Shown: positions 9,790 through 20,442 of the stretch, piece by piece
How positions within the stretch are numbered: the first letter of the stretch is position 1
Layout: each line of letters opens with the position of its first letter
Source: an uncultured Lachnospiraceae bacterium
GTDB taxonomy: Bacteria; Bacillota; Clostridia; Lachnospirales; Lachnospiraceae
Direction: 5' to 3'
Length of the DNA stretch: 64,000 nt
Assembly (NCBI GenBank): GCA_947629545.1
Contig: CANREE010000001.1
Coordinates: forward strand, 1 to 64,000
The notes under the pieces: model-generated
Seen by the model: the letters and a program-made list of their open reading frames with translations, nothing else
Databases searched by the model: none
What the model was told of the DNA's origin: nothing
Program-made: the position numbers and the translations under genes

Positions 9790-9827
9790 GGCTACAATAT
9801 ATGCAGACTGCGGAAAGGTAGGACCGT

Positions 9828-10961
9828 ATGGACGAGAAAGGATTGGGATTTGAGGAAAAGCTGCAGCAGCTTCTGGCGGAGGCCAGGAAGAAGCGGAATA
9901 CCCTGGACAGTCAGGAGGTCGAGGCTTTTTTTGCCGGAGACGACCTGGATTCGGATAAGTGGGATGCAGTCTATGATTTTCTGGACTCGAATCAGGTAGA
10001 TGTCATCCATATGGGCGGGGGAGATGATCTGGATCTTGATATGGATCTGTTCCTTGATGAAGAGATGGATCTGGACAGTGAGGAAGAGATCGATCTGGAG
10101 AAAATTGACCTGTCCGTGCCGGAGGGAGTGGGGATCGAGGATCCCGTCCGGATGTATCTGAAGGATATCGGCAAGATTCCGCTTCTTACGGCAGAAGAAG
10201 AGATCGAGATCGCCAAGCGGATTGAACTGGGGGACGAGAGTGCGAAGAAACGGCTGGCGGAAGCCAACCTTCGGCTGGTAGTGAGCATCGCAAAGCGTTA
10301 TGTAGGGCGCGGTATGCAGTTCCTTGATCTGATTCAGGAGGGGAATCTGGGACTGATCAAGGCCGTGGATAAGTTTGACTATACCAAGGGATATAAATTC
10401 AGCACTTATGCCACCTGGTGGATCCGGCAGGCCATTACGCGGGCCATTGCCGACCAGGCGAGGACGATCCGCATTCCGGTTCATATGGTGGAGACCATCA
10501 ACCGTCTGATCCGCACTTCCAGACAGCTTCTGCAGGAGCTGGGGCGCGAGCCGTCCCCGGAAGAAATTGCGGCGCAGATGGAGATGCCGGTGGACCGTGT
10601 GCGGGAGATCATGAAGATTTCTCAGGAGCCGGTGTCGTTAGAAACGCCGATTGGAGAGGAAGAGGACAGCCATTTGGGCGATTTCCTTCCGGATGAACAT
10701 GTGGCTGTGCCTGTGGATGCAGCAACCTATACATTGCTGCATGAGCAGCTGTTGGAAGTACTGGAGACTCTGACTGACAGGGAACAGAAAGTGTTAAAGC
10801 TCCGTTTTGGGCTGGACGACGGCCGGCCGAGGACGCTGGAAGAGGTCGGACGGGAGTTTAACGTGACAAGAGAGCGAATCCGTCAGATCGAGGCGAAGGC
10901 GCTGCGGAAGCTGCGTCATCCCAGCAGAAGCAAGAAACTGAAGGATTATTTGGACGAGTAG
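9828..10961 (+). CDS. rpoD: RNA polymerase primary sigma factor (sigma-70/sigma-A)
   Basis: Regions 1.2-4.2, e.g. [33 protein letters not shown] and [21 protein letters not shown]. Confidence 0.98.
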   Translation: MDEKGLGFEEKLQQLLAEARKKRNTLDSQEVEAFFAGDDLDSDKWDAVYDFLDSNQVDVIHMGGGDDLDLDMDLFLDEEMDLDSEEEIDLEKIDLSVPEGVGIEDPVRMYLKDIGKIPLLTAEEEIEIAKRIELGDESAKKRLAEANLRLVVSIAKRYVGRGMQFLDLIQEGNLGLIKAVDKFDYTKGYKFSTYATWWIRQAITRAIADQARTIRIPVHMVETINRLIRTSRQLLQELGREPSPEEIAAQMEMPVDRVREIMKISQEPVSLETPIGEEEDSHLGDFLPDEHVAVPVDAATYTLLHEQLLEVLETLTDREQKVLKLRFGLDDGRPRTLEEVGREFNVTRERIRQIEAKALRKLRHPSRSKKLKDYLDE

Positions 10962-11039
10962 GAAGACGGCGCGCATTGCGGCGCGGGAGATGCCGGGATT
11001 GCCACTGCCGGCGTCATGCAGGGGAAGGACAGATCGCGG

Positions 11040-11735
11040 ATGGACGTAAGGCTCTCGGAGAGGCTGGAGACAGTGGTTTCCTTTGTGATTCCCGGCAGCA
11101 GCGTAGCCGATGTGGGGACGGATCACGGCTATGTGCCGATCGCGCTTGTGCGGCGGGGGCTTGCAAAACATGTGCTGGCGATGGATCTGCGGGAAGGACC
11201 GCTGGCCCGCGCCAGGGAGCACATGAAACGATGTGGCCTTGACGGGCAGATCGAGCTTCGTTTAAGCGATGGCGTTTCCGCTCTTGCGGCAGGGGAGGCA
11301 GACACGGTAATCGCCGCCGGTATGGGTGGGGAGCTGATTATGCGTATCCTGCAGGATGGGAGGAGGCTGTGGGATACAGTTGCGCATTGGATCCTGTCGC
11401 CGCAGTCGGAGTGGGAGAAGGTCCGTGTGTACCTGCAGGAGAATGGATTTGCGATTATCGACGAGAAGATGCTTGCAGAAGACGGCAAGTATTATGTGGT
11501 GATGGATGTGATGCGCGGGGAGATGGAGCCGCTTGGCATGGCGCAGGCCGTCTACGGTCCGTGTCTGATCCGCAGGCGCGATCCGGTGCTTTTGGAATTC
11601 CTGAAAAGGGAGGAGCATGTACTCTCACAGATCCTATCGGGACTTGCGGGCCAGACGGGGAAGGGTGCTTCGGCGCGAAGGCTGGCGCTTGCGGAAAGGC
11701 TGGCGTGTGTGCGCCGGCTCCTCGGAGAGTGGTAA
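11040..11735 (+). CDS. trmK: tRNA (adenine(22)-N(1))-methyltransferase, TrmK family
   Basis: SerXXX-type SAM motif VADVGTDHGYVPIALV; position after rpoD. Confidence 0.85.
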   Translation: MDVRLSERLETVVSFVIPGSSVADVGTDHGYVPIALVRRGLAKHVLAMDLREGPLARAREHMKRCGLDGQIELRLSDGVSALAAGEADTVIAAGMGGELIMRILQDGRRLWDTVAHWILSPQSEWEKVRVYLQENGFAIIDEKMLAEDGKYYVVMDVMRGEMEPLGMAQAVYGPCLIRRRDPVLLEFLKREEHVLSQILSGLAGQTGKGASARRLALAERLACVRRLLGEW

Positions 11736-11777
11736 GCGGGAAGGCGGATGCGCGGTATACATGAGGGAGGAAGGACG

Positions 11778-12575
11778 ATGAGATGCAGTGAGTGGATTGC
11801 GGAACTGAATAAACTGGCGCCGGAGGAATATGCCTGCGACTGGGATAATCCGGGCCTTCTTGCCGGACAGTCGGATAAGGAGATCGGTAAAGTCCTGATA
11901 GCGCTGGACGCCACGGATGAGGTGGTGGAACAGGCGGTTAAGGGGAAGGCGGATCTTCTGCTGACACACCACCCATTGATTTTTGCGCCGGTGAGGCATG
12001 TGAATGATAGTGATTTTATCGGCAGAAGGCTCCTGAAGCTGATTCGAAATGAGATTTGCTGCTATGCGATGCACACGAATTTTGACGCGGCTCCCGGCTG
12101 CATGGCGGATCTGGCGGCCGGAAGGCTTCATCTGCTGGACGCGCAGCCGCTGGAAGTGATGGGGGAGGCGGATGGAACGCCTTACGGCATTGGCAGGGCG
12201 GGGATTCTTCTGGAAGCGGTAAGCCTCAGAGAACTGGCGGAACAGGTGAAGGAGGCTTTTGGCCTGCCCTGTGTGGCCGTTTACGGAGCGGCCCGGACAA
12301 GGGATCTCATCCGGCGTGCGGCAATCTGTCCCGGTTCCGGAAAGGGAATGGCGGCGGCTGCGAAGAAGGCGGGCGCTCAGGTACTGATCACAGGGGACAT
12401 TGGCCATCATGACGGTATCGACGCGGCGGCGGACGGCGTAGCGGTCATTGATGCCGGACACTACGGACTGGAACATATTTTTATTGATTTTATGGCAGAA
12501 TACTGCCGGGAAAAGATCGACAGAGGAGCGGTGATCGAGAAGGCGCCGCCGGCATTCCCGGCAGAGATCTGGTAG
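11778..12575 (+). CDS. Nif3-like dinuclear metal center hexameric protein
   Basis: DWDNPGLLAGQ, LLTHHPLIF, CYAMHTNFDAAPGGC-like, TGDIGHHDGIDAAADGVAVIDAGHYGLE. Confidence 0.9.
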   Translation: MRCSEWIAELNKLAPEEYACDWDNPGLLAGQSDKEIGKVLIALDATDEVVEQAVKGKADLLLTHHPLIFAPVRHVNDSDFIGRRLLKLIRNEICCYAMHTNFDAAPGCMADLAAGRLHLLDAQPLEVMGEADGTPYGIGRAGILLEAVSLRELAEQVKEAFGLPCVAVYGAARTRDLIRRAAICPGSGKGMAAAAKKAGAQVLITGDIGHHDGIDAAADGVAVIDAGHYGLEHIFIDFMAEYCREKIDRGAVIEKAPPAFPAEIW

Positions 12576-12592
12576 GAAGGGACGGATAAGAC

Positions 12593-14248
12593 GTGGTAAA
12601 GGTATGGATCGAAGAAGAGGAGAAAGCCTATGAGGCAGGGACGCGGCTTTATGAGATCACAGGAGAATTCCAGCCGCGGTATCCTTATGACATTATTCTG
12701 GCGTCTGTGGACGGCAAGCTGACGGAATTACATAAGAAAGTCAGGGACGGGAGTCATATCCGTTTTCTGACCACGGCGGAGAAACCGGGGATGCAGACAT
12801 ACCAGAGAAGCGCCACGCTGATCATGCTGAAGGCATTCCATGAAGTGGTGGGGACAGAGCGGATCCGAAAGCTGGCCGTGGATTTTTCCGTTGGAAAGGG
12901 ATTTTTTGTGGATGCCCGCGGAGACTTTACGATCACGGATGAGCTTTTGGATCGGATAAAGGCAAAGATGCAGGAATATGTGGATCGGAAGATTCCGATC
13001 ATGAAGAGGAGCGTGAATACCCGGGAGGCTGTCGAACTGTTTGAGAAATACGGAATGTATGACAAGGCCCGCCTTTTTTCTTATCGGAGGGTATCTCGGG
13101 TGAACCTCTACAGTCTGGACGGCTTCGAGGACTATTTCTACGGTTATATGGCGCAGAACACCGGATATATCCGGTACTTTGGTCTGATACCTTATGAATA
13201 CGGTTTTGTCCTGATGCTGCCGACGGTGTCGGATCCTGCGTCGATCCCGGAATTTGTCCCCAGCAGGAAGCTGTTTGAGGTGTTTAAGGAGTCGGCCGAG
13301 TGGGGCGAGAAGATGGAGATCACAGACGTTGGCGCCTTAAATGAGAAGATCTGCGGGGGCGGCGGCAACGAGCTGATCCTGATTCAGGAAGCGCTTCAGG
13401 AGAAGCGTATCGGTCAGATTGCGGAGATGATCGCTACGCAGCCGGAAAAGAAATTTGTCATGATCGCCGGACCTTCCTCATCGGGCAAGACTACATTTTC
13501 ACACAGGCTTTCGATCCAGCTCCGTGCGCTTGGATTAAAGCCGCATCCGGTTGCGGTGGATAATTATTTTGTGAATCGGGTGGACAGCCCCCGGGACGAA
13601 GACGGCAATTATAATTTCGAAAGTCTGGGAAGTCTGGATGTGAAGCAGTTTAATGCGGATATGCTGCGGCTTCTGGATGGCGAGACCGTGGAGATGCCCA
13701 GATATAATTTCGTGACCGGCGAGCGGGAGTATAAGGGAGATTTTCTGACGCTTGGGCCGGAGGATATTCTGGTCATTGAAGGGATCCACTGCTTAAACGA
13801 CCAGCTGTCTTACAGTCTGCCGAAGGAGAGCAAGTTCAGGATCTATATCAGTGCGCTGACGCAGTTAAATATCGACGAGCATAACCGGATCCCCACGACG
13901 GACGGGAGGCTTTTGCGCCGCATGGTGCGGGACGCAAAGACCCGGGGGATCACGGCGCGGGAAACGATCGCGCGGTGGCCGTCGGTGCGCCGCGGCGAGG
14001 AGGAGAATATTTTCCCGTTTCAGGAGGAAGCGGACGTAATGTTTAATTCCGTTCTGGTCTACGAGCTGGCAGTGCTGAAGCAGTACGCGGAACCGCTGCT
14101 GTTCCAGATCCCGACAGACTGCGAGGAGTATGCGGAGGCCAAACGTCTGTTGAAATTCCTCGATTATTTTCTGGGAATCGACAGCGAGTTCATTCCGCAT
14201 AATTCCATCGTCAGGGAATTCATCGGCGGAAGCTGTTTCCCGGTGTAG
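12593..14248 (+). CDS. Nucleoside (uridine) kinase with N-terminal TGS-like domain
   Basis: P-loop IAGPSSSGKTTFSHRLSIQL; uridine-kinase-like core; GTG start. Confidence 0.88.
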   Translation: MVKVWIEEEEKAYEAGTRLYEITGEFQPRYPYDIILASVDGKLTELHKKVRDGSHIRFLTTAEKPGMQTYQRSATLIMLKAFHEVVGTERIRKLAVDFSVGKGFFVDARGDFTITDELLDRIKAKMQEYVDRKIPIMKRSVNTREAVELFEKYGMYDKARLFSYRRVSRVNLYSLDGFEDYFYGYMAQNTGYIRYFGLIPYEYGFVLMLPTVSDPASIPEFVPSRKLFEVFKESAEWGEKMEITDVGALNEKICGGGGNELILIQEALQEKRIGQIAEMIATQPEKKFVMIAGPSSSGKTTFSHRLSIQLRALGLKPHPVAVDNYFVNRVDSPRDEDGNYNFESLGSLDVKQFNADMLRLLDGETVEMPRYNFVTGEREYKGDFLTLGPEDILVIEGIHCLNDQLSYSLPKESKFRIYISALTQLNIDEHNRIPTTDGRLLRRMVRDAKTRGITARETIARWPSVRRGEEENIFPFQEEADVMFNSVLVYELAVLKQYAEPLLFQIPTDCEEYAEAKRLLKFLDYFLGIDSEFIPHNSIVREFIGGSCFPV

Positions 14249-14351
14249 GCAGGGCGCCGGAGGGTTTCGCGCCGGCTTATCAGAAAAACGTAAGAATAAA
14301 TCAGTAAAAATAAATAGGAAAAATGATATACATATGCTATACTAAGAACAT

Positions 14352-14693
14352 GAGCAAGACAGGTGATCGCTGCCGTGTATGCCGAAAGGCTGCGGGAGAG
14401 GAAAGTCCGGGCTTCATAGGGCAGGATACCAGATAACGTCTGGCGGAGGTGACTCCAGAGACAGTGCAACAGAAATATACCGCCGGCTTAGGCCGGTAAG
14501 GGTGGAAGGGCAGTGTAAGAGACTACCGCCCGGGTGGTAACATCCGGGGCATATGTAAACCTTATCCGAAGCAAGACCGAACAGAAAGCATAAGGCGGCC
14601 CGTCTGCTTTCGGGTAGGTCGCTTGAGCCTGACGGTGACGTCAGGCCTAGATAGATGATCACCCACGACATAACCCGGCTTATCGTCTTGCTC
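14352..14693 (+). ncRNA. rnpB: RNase P RNA
   Basis: gaggaaagtccgggc, agaccgaacagaaa and tagatagatgatcaccc...acataacccggcttat conserved blocks; P1 gagcaagac/gtcttgctc pairs the ends. Confidence 0.96.
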
Positions 14694-14746
14694 ATTTCCC
14701 AATCATTAATCTGCGGTCAGGGAGCCGCGGCGGAAAGGAGATTATT

Positions 14747-15955
14747 ATGAAAATGAAACGGCTGATGGCAGTTCTTATGGCCTGTATCCTTTGTATGGCG
14801 GTGAAGATGCCCGCCTCGGCGGCCGGCAGGGTAGCCGCTGTGTATCTGTCCCTTGTTTCAGATGACGACTACTATGACCTGACGCCGGGGACCAGTGCTG
14901 ACGGCATGATACCGTCTGAGACGGACGATGATTATTATATCTTCAGTTACGATGTTTCTTATCTGAATTCCGGCGTTATTGCCTATACGCTGGATATACA
15001 GGCGTCCTCAGGCTGCAGCTTCGACGAGAATACGATGGTGTCCGTCTACGGCGCCTATGATGTTTCGGTTTCGCTGCGGACCCTGACCCATCTGCGGGTG
15101 ACGGCTCGGATGTATCCGCTTCAGGTGCTGGCAGAGACGAGACCTGTGATCGACGTTGGTGCGAAGAATGCGACCTGGGCTCCTGTGGACGGCGCAAAAT
15201 CATATTCGGTGATTATCTGTTATATGGATAACCGCGGATATACCCATCGCGTGACAAAAAGCGTAAAGGGAACTTCCGTCGACCTTTCCAATTATGTGGG
15301 CCGTTATGAGGAAGTGGACGTGGCGGTCAGGCCTGAGAAGGGTACAGGAACGAGAAGCAGATATGTGGCAGTGCCGAATTATGTCAGTGCCTATGGAACC
15401 CTGTATGATGAGGACTATTATATGGATTCCTATGAATTTAATCTTCCCACAGCTACTTATGGTTCCGTTTCCGGCGGCACATACGTCCAGAATCCGTATA
15501 ATTCCGGCGTGGTATCCGGCAACCCATTGCCTTCCGGCCCGCTGGGAAGCCAGACAGGCGGAACGGCTAATTCTACGTCGGGCGGCGGCCCGTTAGGCGT
15601 CGGAAGCAGTCCGGCGGTATCCGCAGGCAGCTGGATGGGCAGCGGCGATCTCTGGTATTATGTGAGAAATGGCTCACCTGTCACCGGCTGGCTGTCGCTT
15701 ACATCGGATGAATGGTATTATATGGATCCTGCTACCGGCTATATGAAAGCGGGCTGGTTTAGTGACGGCACGTCGGTTTATCTGCTGAATCCGAATCATG
15801 ACGGCACCTATGGGAAGATGCTGACCGGATACCAGACCGTAAGCGGGCTGACATACTATTTTAATGAACTGCACGACGGGACATACGGTGCCATGTACCG
15901 CAGCCGCTATACGCCTCAGGGCCGTTGGGCGGATGAGAATGGAATTGTCCATTGA
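14747..15955 (+). CDS. Secreted protein with C-terminal cell-wall (choline-binding-type) repeats
   Basis: Signal peptide; WYYMDPATGYMKAGWFSDGTSVYLLNP and TYYFNELHDGTYGAMY repeats. Confidence 0.8.
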   Translation: MKMKRLMAVLMACILCMAVKMPASAAGRVAAVYLSLVSDDDYYDLTPGTSADGMIPSETDDDYYIFSYDVSYLNSGVIAYTLDIQASSGCSFDENTMVSVYGAYDVSVSLRTLTHLRVTARMYPLQVLAETRPVIDVGAKNATWAPVDGAKSYSVIICYMDNRGYTHRVTKSVKGTSVDLSNYVGRYEEVDVAVRPEKGTGTRSRYVAVPNYVSAYGTLYDEDYYMDSYEFNLPTATYGSVSGGTYVQNPYNSGVVSGNPLPSGPLGSQTGGTANSTSGGGPLGVGSSPAVSAGSWMGSGDLWYYVRNGSPVTGWLSLTSDEWYYMDPATGYMKAGWFSDGTSVYLLNPNHDGTYGKMLTGYQTVSGLTYYFNELHDGTYGAMYRSRYTPQGRWADENGIVH

Positions 15956-16012
15956 TACATGACCTGGTTGAGGCGTCTTTGGCTGAAAGACCAAAGAACA
16001 GAAAGGCATAAG

Positions 16013-16052
16013 GATACCCCGGAAGCTTCGTCAAAGGAGCCGCCGGGGTATC
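16013..16052. terminator. Bidirectional terminator between convergent genes
   Basis: ataccccgg...ccggggtat stem. Confidence 0.65.
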
Positions 16053-16067
16053 TTGCATTGTCACCAT

Positions 16068-16493
16068 TTACTTTCCATATTTTTCATCGCAGTAGAGACA
16101 GCGGTAGGTCTCCGTCTTCGCATCCGACAGATAGAAGATGTCGGGCAGCTCCTGTTCGATCGAGGTAATGCAGCGGGGATTCTTGCAGTGGATCACATTG
16201 GTGATTTTCTTCGGAAGCTTCAGCCGCTTTTTCTCTACGATCTTATCGTCGCGGATAATGTTCACGGTAATATTATGGTCAATGTATCCCAGAACCTCCA
16301 GATTCAGGTTTTCCATGGGACCTTCGATCTTAATGATATCTTTACGCCCCATCTTATTGCTGCGGGCGTTTTTGATGATGGCGACCTGACATTCCAGCTT
16401 GTCCAATCCCAGATGATAGTAGATTTCAAGGCTTCTCCCGGCCTGAATGTGATCCAGAACAATGCCCTCGTTTAATCCGCTGATATTCAGCAT
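16068..16493 (-). CDS. pyrI: Aspartate carbamoyltransferase regulatory subunit
   Basis: Zinc ligands CKNPRC and CLYC; overlaps pyrB. Confidence 0.95.
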   Translation of the reverse strand: MLNISGLNEGIVLDHIQAGRSLEIYYHLGLDKLECQVAIIKNARSNKMGRKDIIKIEGPMENLNLEVLGYIDHNITVNIIRDDKIVEKKRLKLPKKITNVIHCKNPRCITSIEQELPDIFYLSDAKTETYRCLYCDEKYGK

Positions 16494-17410
16494 GGCTTTT
16501 CCACCTCCAGTAAAGTCATAATCAGTGCCATCCGCACATACACTCCGTATTGGACCTGTTTAAAATAGGCGGCCCGGGGATCTTTGTCCACTTCCACGGA
16601 AATTTCATTGACACGTGGCAGGGGATGCAGGACAAACATATCGTCCTTTGCCAGCTTCATTTTGGTCCGGTCAAGAATATAGGAATCTTTCAACCGGATA
16701 TAGTCTTCTTCATTAAAGAAACGTTCCCTCTGTACACGGGTCATGTAGAGGATATCCAGTTCCGGCATGGCCTCGTCCAGATTCCAGACCTCCTTGTATT
16801 CGATTCCGTTGGCATCCAGCACGTCCTTTCGGATATAACCGGGAACACGCAGTTCCGGCGGTGAGATCAGGATGAATTTGATGCCGGAATAGCGGACAAG
16901 GGCGTTGATCAGTGAGTGGACCGTGCGGCCGAACTTCAAATCGCCGCAGAGACCAACGGTCATGTGGTCCAGCCGTCCTTTCAGGGAGCGGATGGTCATC
17001 AGGTCTGTAAGCGTCTGGGTCGGATGCTGATGGCCGCCGTCGCCGGCGTTGATGACCGGGATCGAGGAGTTGTTTGCCGCCACCAGAGGCGCGCCTTCTT
17101 TGGGATGACGCATGGCGCAGATGTCAGCGTAGCAGGAAATGATGCGGATCGTATCGGCCACGCTTTCTCCTTTCGCCGCGGAACTTGAATCGGCAGAAGA
17201 AAAGCCAAGGACACTTCCGCCCAGGGATAACATGGCGGATTCGAAACTCAGGCGAGTTCTGGTGCTTGGCTCATAGAATAATGTGGCTATTTTTTTGCCC
17301 TCGCAGACATGGGCGTATTTGGGAAGATTATGCTCAATATCGACAGCGAGGTCGAGCAGCCGGTCAATCTCCTCGACGGAGAAATCCAGCGGGTTAAGAA
17401 GGTGTCTCAT
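16487..17410 (-). CDS. pyrB: Aspartate carbamoyltransferase catalytic subunit
   Basis: [40 protein letters not shown]. Confidence 0.97.
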   Translation of the reverse strand: MRHLLNPLDFSVEEIDRLLDLAVDIEHNLPKYAHVCEGKKIATLFYEPSTRTRLSFESAMLSLGGSVLGFSSADSSSAAKGESVADTIRIISCYADICAMRHPKEGAPLVAANNSSIPVINAGDGGHQHPTQTLTDLMTIRSLKGRLDHMTVGLCGDLKFGRTVHSLINALVRYSGIKFILISPPELRVPGYIRKDVLDANGIEYKEVWNLDEAMPELDILYMTRVQRERFFNEEDYIRLKDSYILDRTKMKLAKDDMFVLHPLPRVNEISVEVDKDPRAAYFKQVQYGVYVRMALIMTLLEVEKPC

Positions 17411-17614
17411 ACGTTTCTCCTTTGGCTCAGATATAATTACCGTTCCTTATTATAGCGGATTTCCCGACGGATTTCTACACCTTTTTGGAAAAGATCAGGC
17501 AAAAAAGCGGTGTTTAAGGAAATCGTAATAAACATTAAGAATATAACTATAGGAAAAAAAACGAAGGCAATGTAAACTGTTATATTAGAAAATTCTCGGG
17601 AGCGGAGGCATATT

Positions 17615-18439
17615 TTGGTTGACAGAGGAAACCCAATCATTCAGGTGAAGAACCTGTATAAGATCTATCGGGTCGGCGATACCAGGGTCCATGCTCTGGA
17701 CGGTGTGGATTTCACCGTATATAAGGGGGAATTCTGCGCTATCGTTGGTCCTTCCGGTTCCGGTAAGTCTACGCTCCTGAATATGTTGGCCGGCCTGGAG
17801 AAGCCCACGAAAGGGCAGATCGTCATTGATAAGATTCATATTGAAGATATGACGGAGAATCAGCTGGTGGAATTCAGACGGAAGCGGGTCGGGTTCATTT
17901 TTCAGTCCTATAATCTTCTTCAGACGATGAACGCCGTGGAGAATGTGGCGCTGCCGCTTTCCTTCAGGGGCGTGCCGAAGAAGAAACGGAATGAGATCGC
18001 GGTCAGATATCTGAAACTGGTCGGGCTGGAGAAACAGATGAAGCATATGGCCAACGCCATGTCAGGCGGGCAGCAGCAGCGTGTGGGCATTGCCAGAGCA
18101 CTGGCGGTGAATCCGAAGATCATTTTCGCGGACGAGCCTACCGGAAATCTGGATTCGAAGACTACGTTAGAGATCCTGAAGCTGATGCGGCAGGTGGTGC
18201 GGGAACAGAACCAGACGCTGGTGATGGTTACCCATGATAACAATCTGGCTGCCTATGCGGACCGGCAGTTCCATATCGTGGATGGAAAGATCGTGAGGAT
18301 TGTGGAGAAGGCGGAGGCGGACAGGATGTCGGGCGGGACCGCCGCGGATGAGAGAATGGTCGGCGGGACGCTGGATATGACGGCGGAGTTGCCGGAGGAA
18401 GCTGTGGAAACGGCAGAATTTAGCGCCTCGCCGCGTTAG
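17615..18439 (+). CDS. ABC transporter ATP-binding protein (MacB/LolD-like)
   Basis: Walker A GPSGSGKST, signature MSGGQQQRVGIARAL, Walker B IIFADEPTGNLDS; TTG start. Confidence 0.93.
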   Translation: MVDRGNPIIQVKNLYKIYRVGDTRVHALDGVDFTVYKGEFCAIVGPSGSGKSTLLNMLAGLEKPTKGQIVIDKIHIEDMTENQLVEFRRKRVGFIFQSYNLLQTMNAVENVALPLSFRGVPKKKRNEIAVRYLKLVGLEKQMKHMANAMSGGQQQRVGIARALAVNPKIIFADEPTGNLDSKTTLEILKLMRQVVREQNQTLVMVTHDNNLAAYADRQFHIVDGKIVRIVEKAEADRMSGGTAADERMVGGTLDMTAELPEEAVETAEFSASPR

Positions 18440-18573
18440 GCGGAAACTGAGGGCAGCGAGAAAGCTGCGTGCGGCGGCGGGAAAGCGCAGGAAGCTGCAG
18501 ATAAGGATGGGGAAAGGAAATCGGCGGCGTCCGGGATAAACGGACGGAATATAGAAGCGGAGGGAGAAAAGGA

Positions 18574-20442
18574 ATGAATGGTTTGTGGAAGAGGATGGCT
18601 CCATTTGTGATGGCGGCGCTGTGTGCGATATCGGCAGCAGTGACGGCGAGAGCTGATCTGTGGGACACTTCGGGCAATGAATATGTAAAGCAGAGCGCGA
18701 TTTCCAGAGGCAAGATCGGAAAAAGCATGAACGTAACCATGCAGATCTGCAATCCCTACGGCCCTGACTGGAAGGACGTCTATGTAAAGATCGATACGTT
18801 TTTCAATACGGAAGGCGGCTTCCTTCCGGGGGCGGATAATGAATATCGGGAAGAGGTATTTCCGTTTGAAGCTCCTGCCGGCAAGATGGTGAGCGGAGGA
18901 ATACAGACCGGTAAGAGCAAAACCATATCGATCCCGGTTAAGGTAAGGGCGGATATCCCGGAAGGTTATTACCGTGTGAAGGTGCAGGTGTATCAGGACT
19001 GGAGCAGGAATGCCGATTCATCCGGGGAGGGCGGCATACCGGCTGCACCGGAAGAGTACATTAATGTCTATGTTTCCCCTGCCGCCGCAGGCGATACGGA
19101 TGATACCCAGGATATCAACAAACAGATTGTTTTCACCCTGGGCGAGGGTCAGCCGACACCTTACGGCATTTATCCGAATGTGCTGAATTACAGCATCAAT
19201 ATGCGTAATTCCGGGCTGTCGGACGCGCGGGATGTGACCGTGGAGATGGTGCTGAGCGCGAAAAGCGAAGAGTTCCCGTTTGACATTAACGACGGCAGCT
19301 ATGACCGCTATTTTGAGACGGTCGCCGCCGGAGAGACGGTGCAGCTTCCCTACAGCATGGCGATCCGCGAGGATACATACAGCGGTTTCTATGAACTGAA
19401 GTTCAAGATCCATTACCGGGAGACCGCCACCGGAGATATGAAGGAGCAGGAAGAAAGCTTCTGGGTGCGGATCAAGAATAAGGAGCATGAGGAGGAGAAG
19501 TCAAGCCAGAGCGCTAACGAGAATAACCGGTCATATGCCAGGATCGTTGTGGACAGTTATGAGACGATACCGGAAACGATCATTGCAGGGGAGCCGTTTC
19601 AACTGGTTTTGCGCATGAAGAACGCATCATCCGATATTCCTGCAACCAATATTCTGCTTGATCTGGAGTCTGAGGCGGCGACATCCGGCGGAGGCGCTGT
19701 CTTTACGACGTTGTCCGGTTCCTCTTCTTATGTGGTCAATTCATTGAAACCAGAGGAAATATCTGAACTCAGACTGGATATGCAGGCGACTGCCGGGATC
19801 GACCAGAGAACATATTACCTGAAGATAAAGGAGACCTATGACAGTCCGGAATTTAAGAACGCCAAGGCCGAGACCAGCATTAATATCCCTGTCCGACAGG
19901 TCGCCCGCCTGAATACCGGTACGATCGAAGTGGAACCGGGGAATATCATCGTTGGGGCTGAGAGTTATGCCGGCTTTCAGATCAACAATACCGGCAAGGT
20001 GCTCCTTTACAATGTGACGGTGGCCTTTGAGGCGGATTCTATTGTGCCGACAGATTATTATGTGGGCAATATCGAACCCGGAAAATCCGGTACTGTGGAC
20101 TGTCCGCTGACAGGCGCGGCCCCTACAACGGACAACGGCAAGGTGAAAATCATTATTACCTATGAGGATGAAAACGGCGAAGTGCAGGAACCGGTGGAGA
20201 AGGAACTGACGCTGATGGTTTCGGAGCCTGTTGAAGAGAATTATGAAGACGCATTTGCGGGGCAGGATTTCGATATGTCGCAGGAGCAGCCTTCCTTTGT
20301 TCAGCAGTATTTTAAGTATCTGGCCGCCGCTGCGGCGATCGTGGCCGTGATTCTTGTCGTAAGCCTGACAGTGATGAGACGGAAACGGAAAGTGAAGAAA
20401 GAACTTGAGGAGTTAGAGGGATCGGACGATGAGATTTCTTGA
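18574..20442 (+). CDS. Secreted, C-terminally membrane-anchored COG1361-like (CARDB-type beta-domain) protein
   Basis: Signal peptide, repeated beta-sandwich-like segments, C-terminal TM plus basic tail; between ABC ATPase and permease. Confidence 0.75.
   Translation: MNGLWKRMAPFVMAALCAISAAVTARADLWDTSGNEYVKQSAISRGKIGKSMNVTMQICNPYGPDWKDVYVKIDTFFNTEGGFLPGADNEYREEVFPFEAPAGKMVSGGIQTGKSKTISIPVKVRADIPEGYYRVKVQVYQDWSRNADSSGEGGIPAAPEEYINVYVSPAAAGDTDDTQDINKQIVFTLGEGQPTPYGIYPNVLNYSINMRNSGLSDARDVTVEMVLSAKSEEFPFDINDGSYDRYFETVAAGETVQLPYSMAIREDTYSGFYELKFKIHYRETATGDMKEQEESFWVRIKNKEHEEEKSSQSANENNRSYARIVVDSYETIPETIIAGEPFQLVLRMKNASSDIPATNILLDLESEAATSGGGAVFTTLSGSSSYVVNSLKPEEISELRLDMQATAGIDQRTYYLKIKETYDSPEFKNAKAETSINIPVRQVARLNTGTIEVEPGNIIVGAESYAGFQINNTGKVLLYNVTVAFEADSIVPTDYYVGNIEPGKSGTVDCPLTGAAPTTDNGKVKIIITYEDENGEVQEPVEKELTLMVSEPVEENYEDAFAGQDFDMSQEQPSFVQQYFKYLAAAAAIVAVILVVSLTVMRRKRKVKKELEELEGSDDEIS

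Noticed and set aside
14414-14695. 93-aa minus-strand ORF
   Set aside because: Lies over RNase P RNA.
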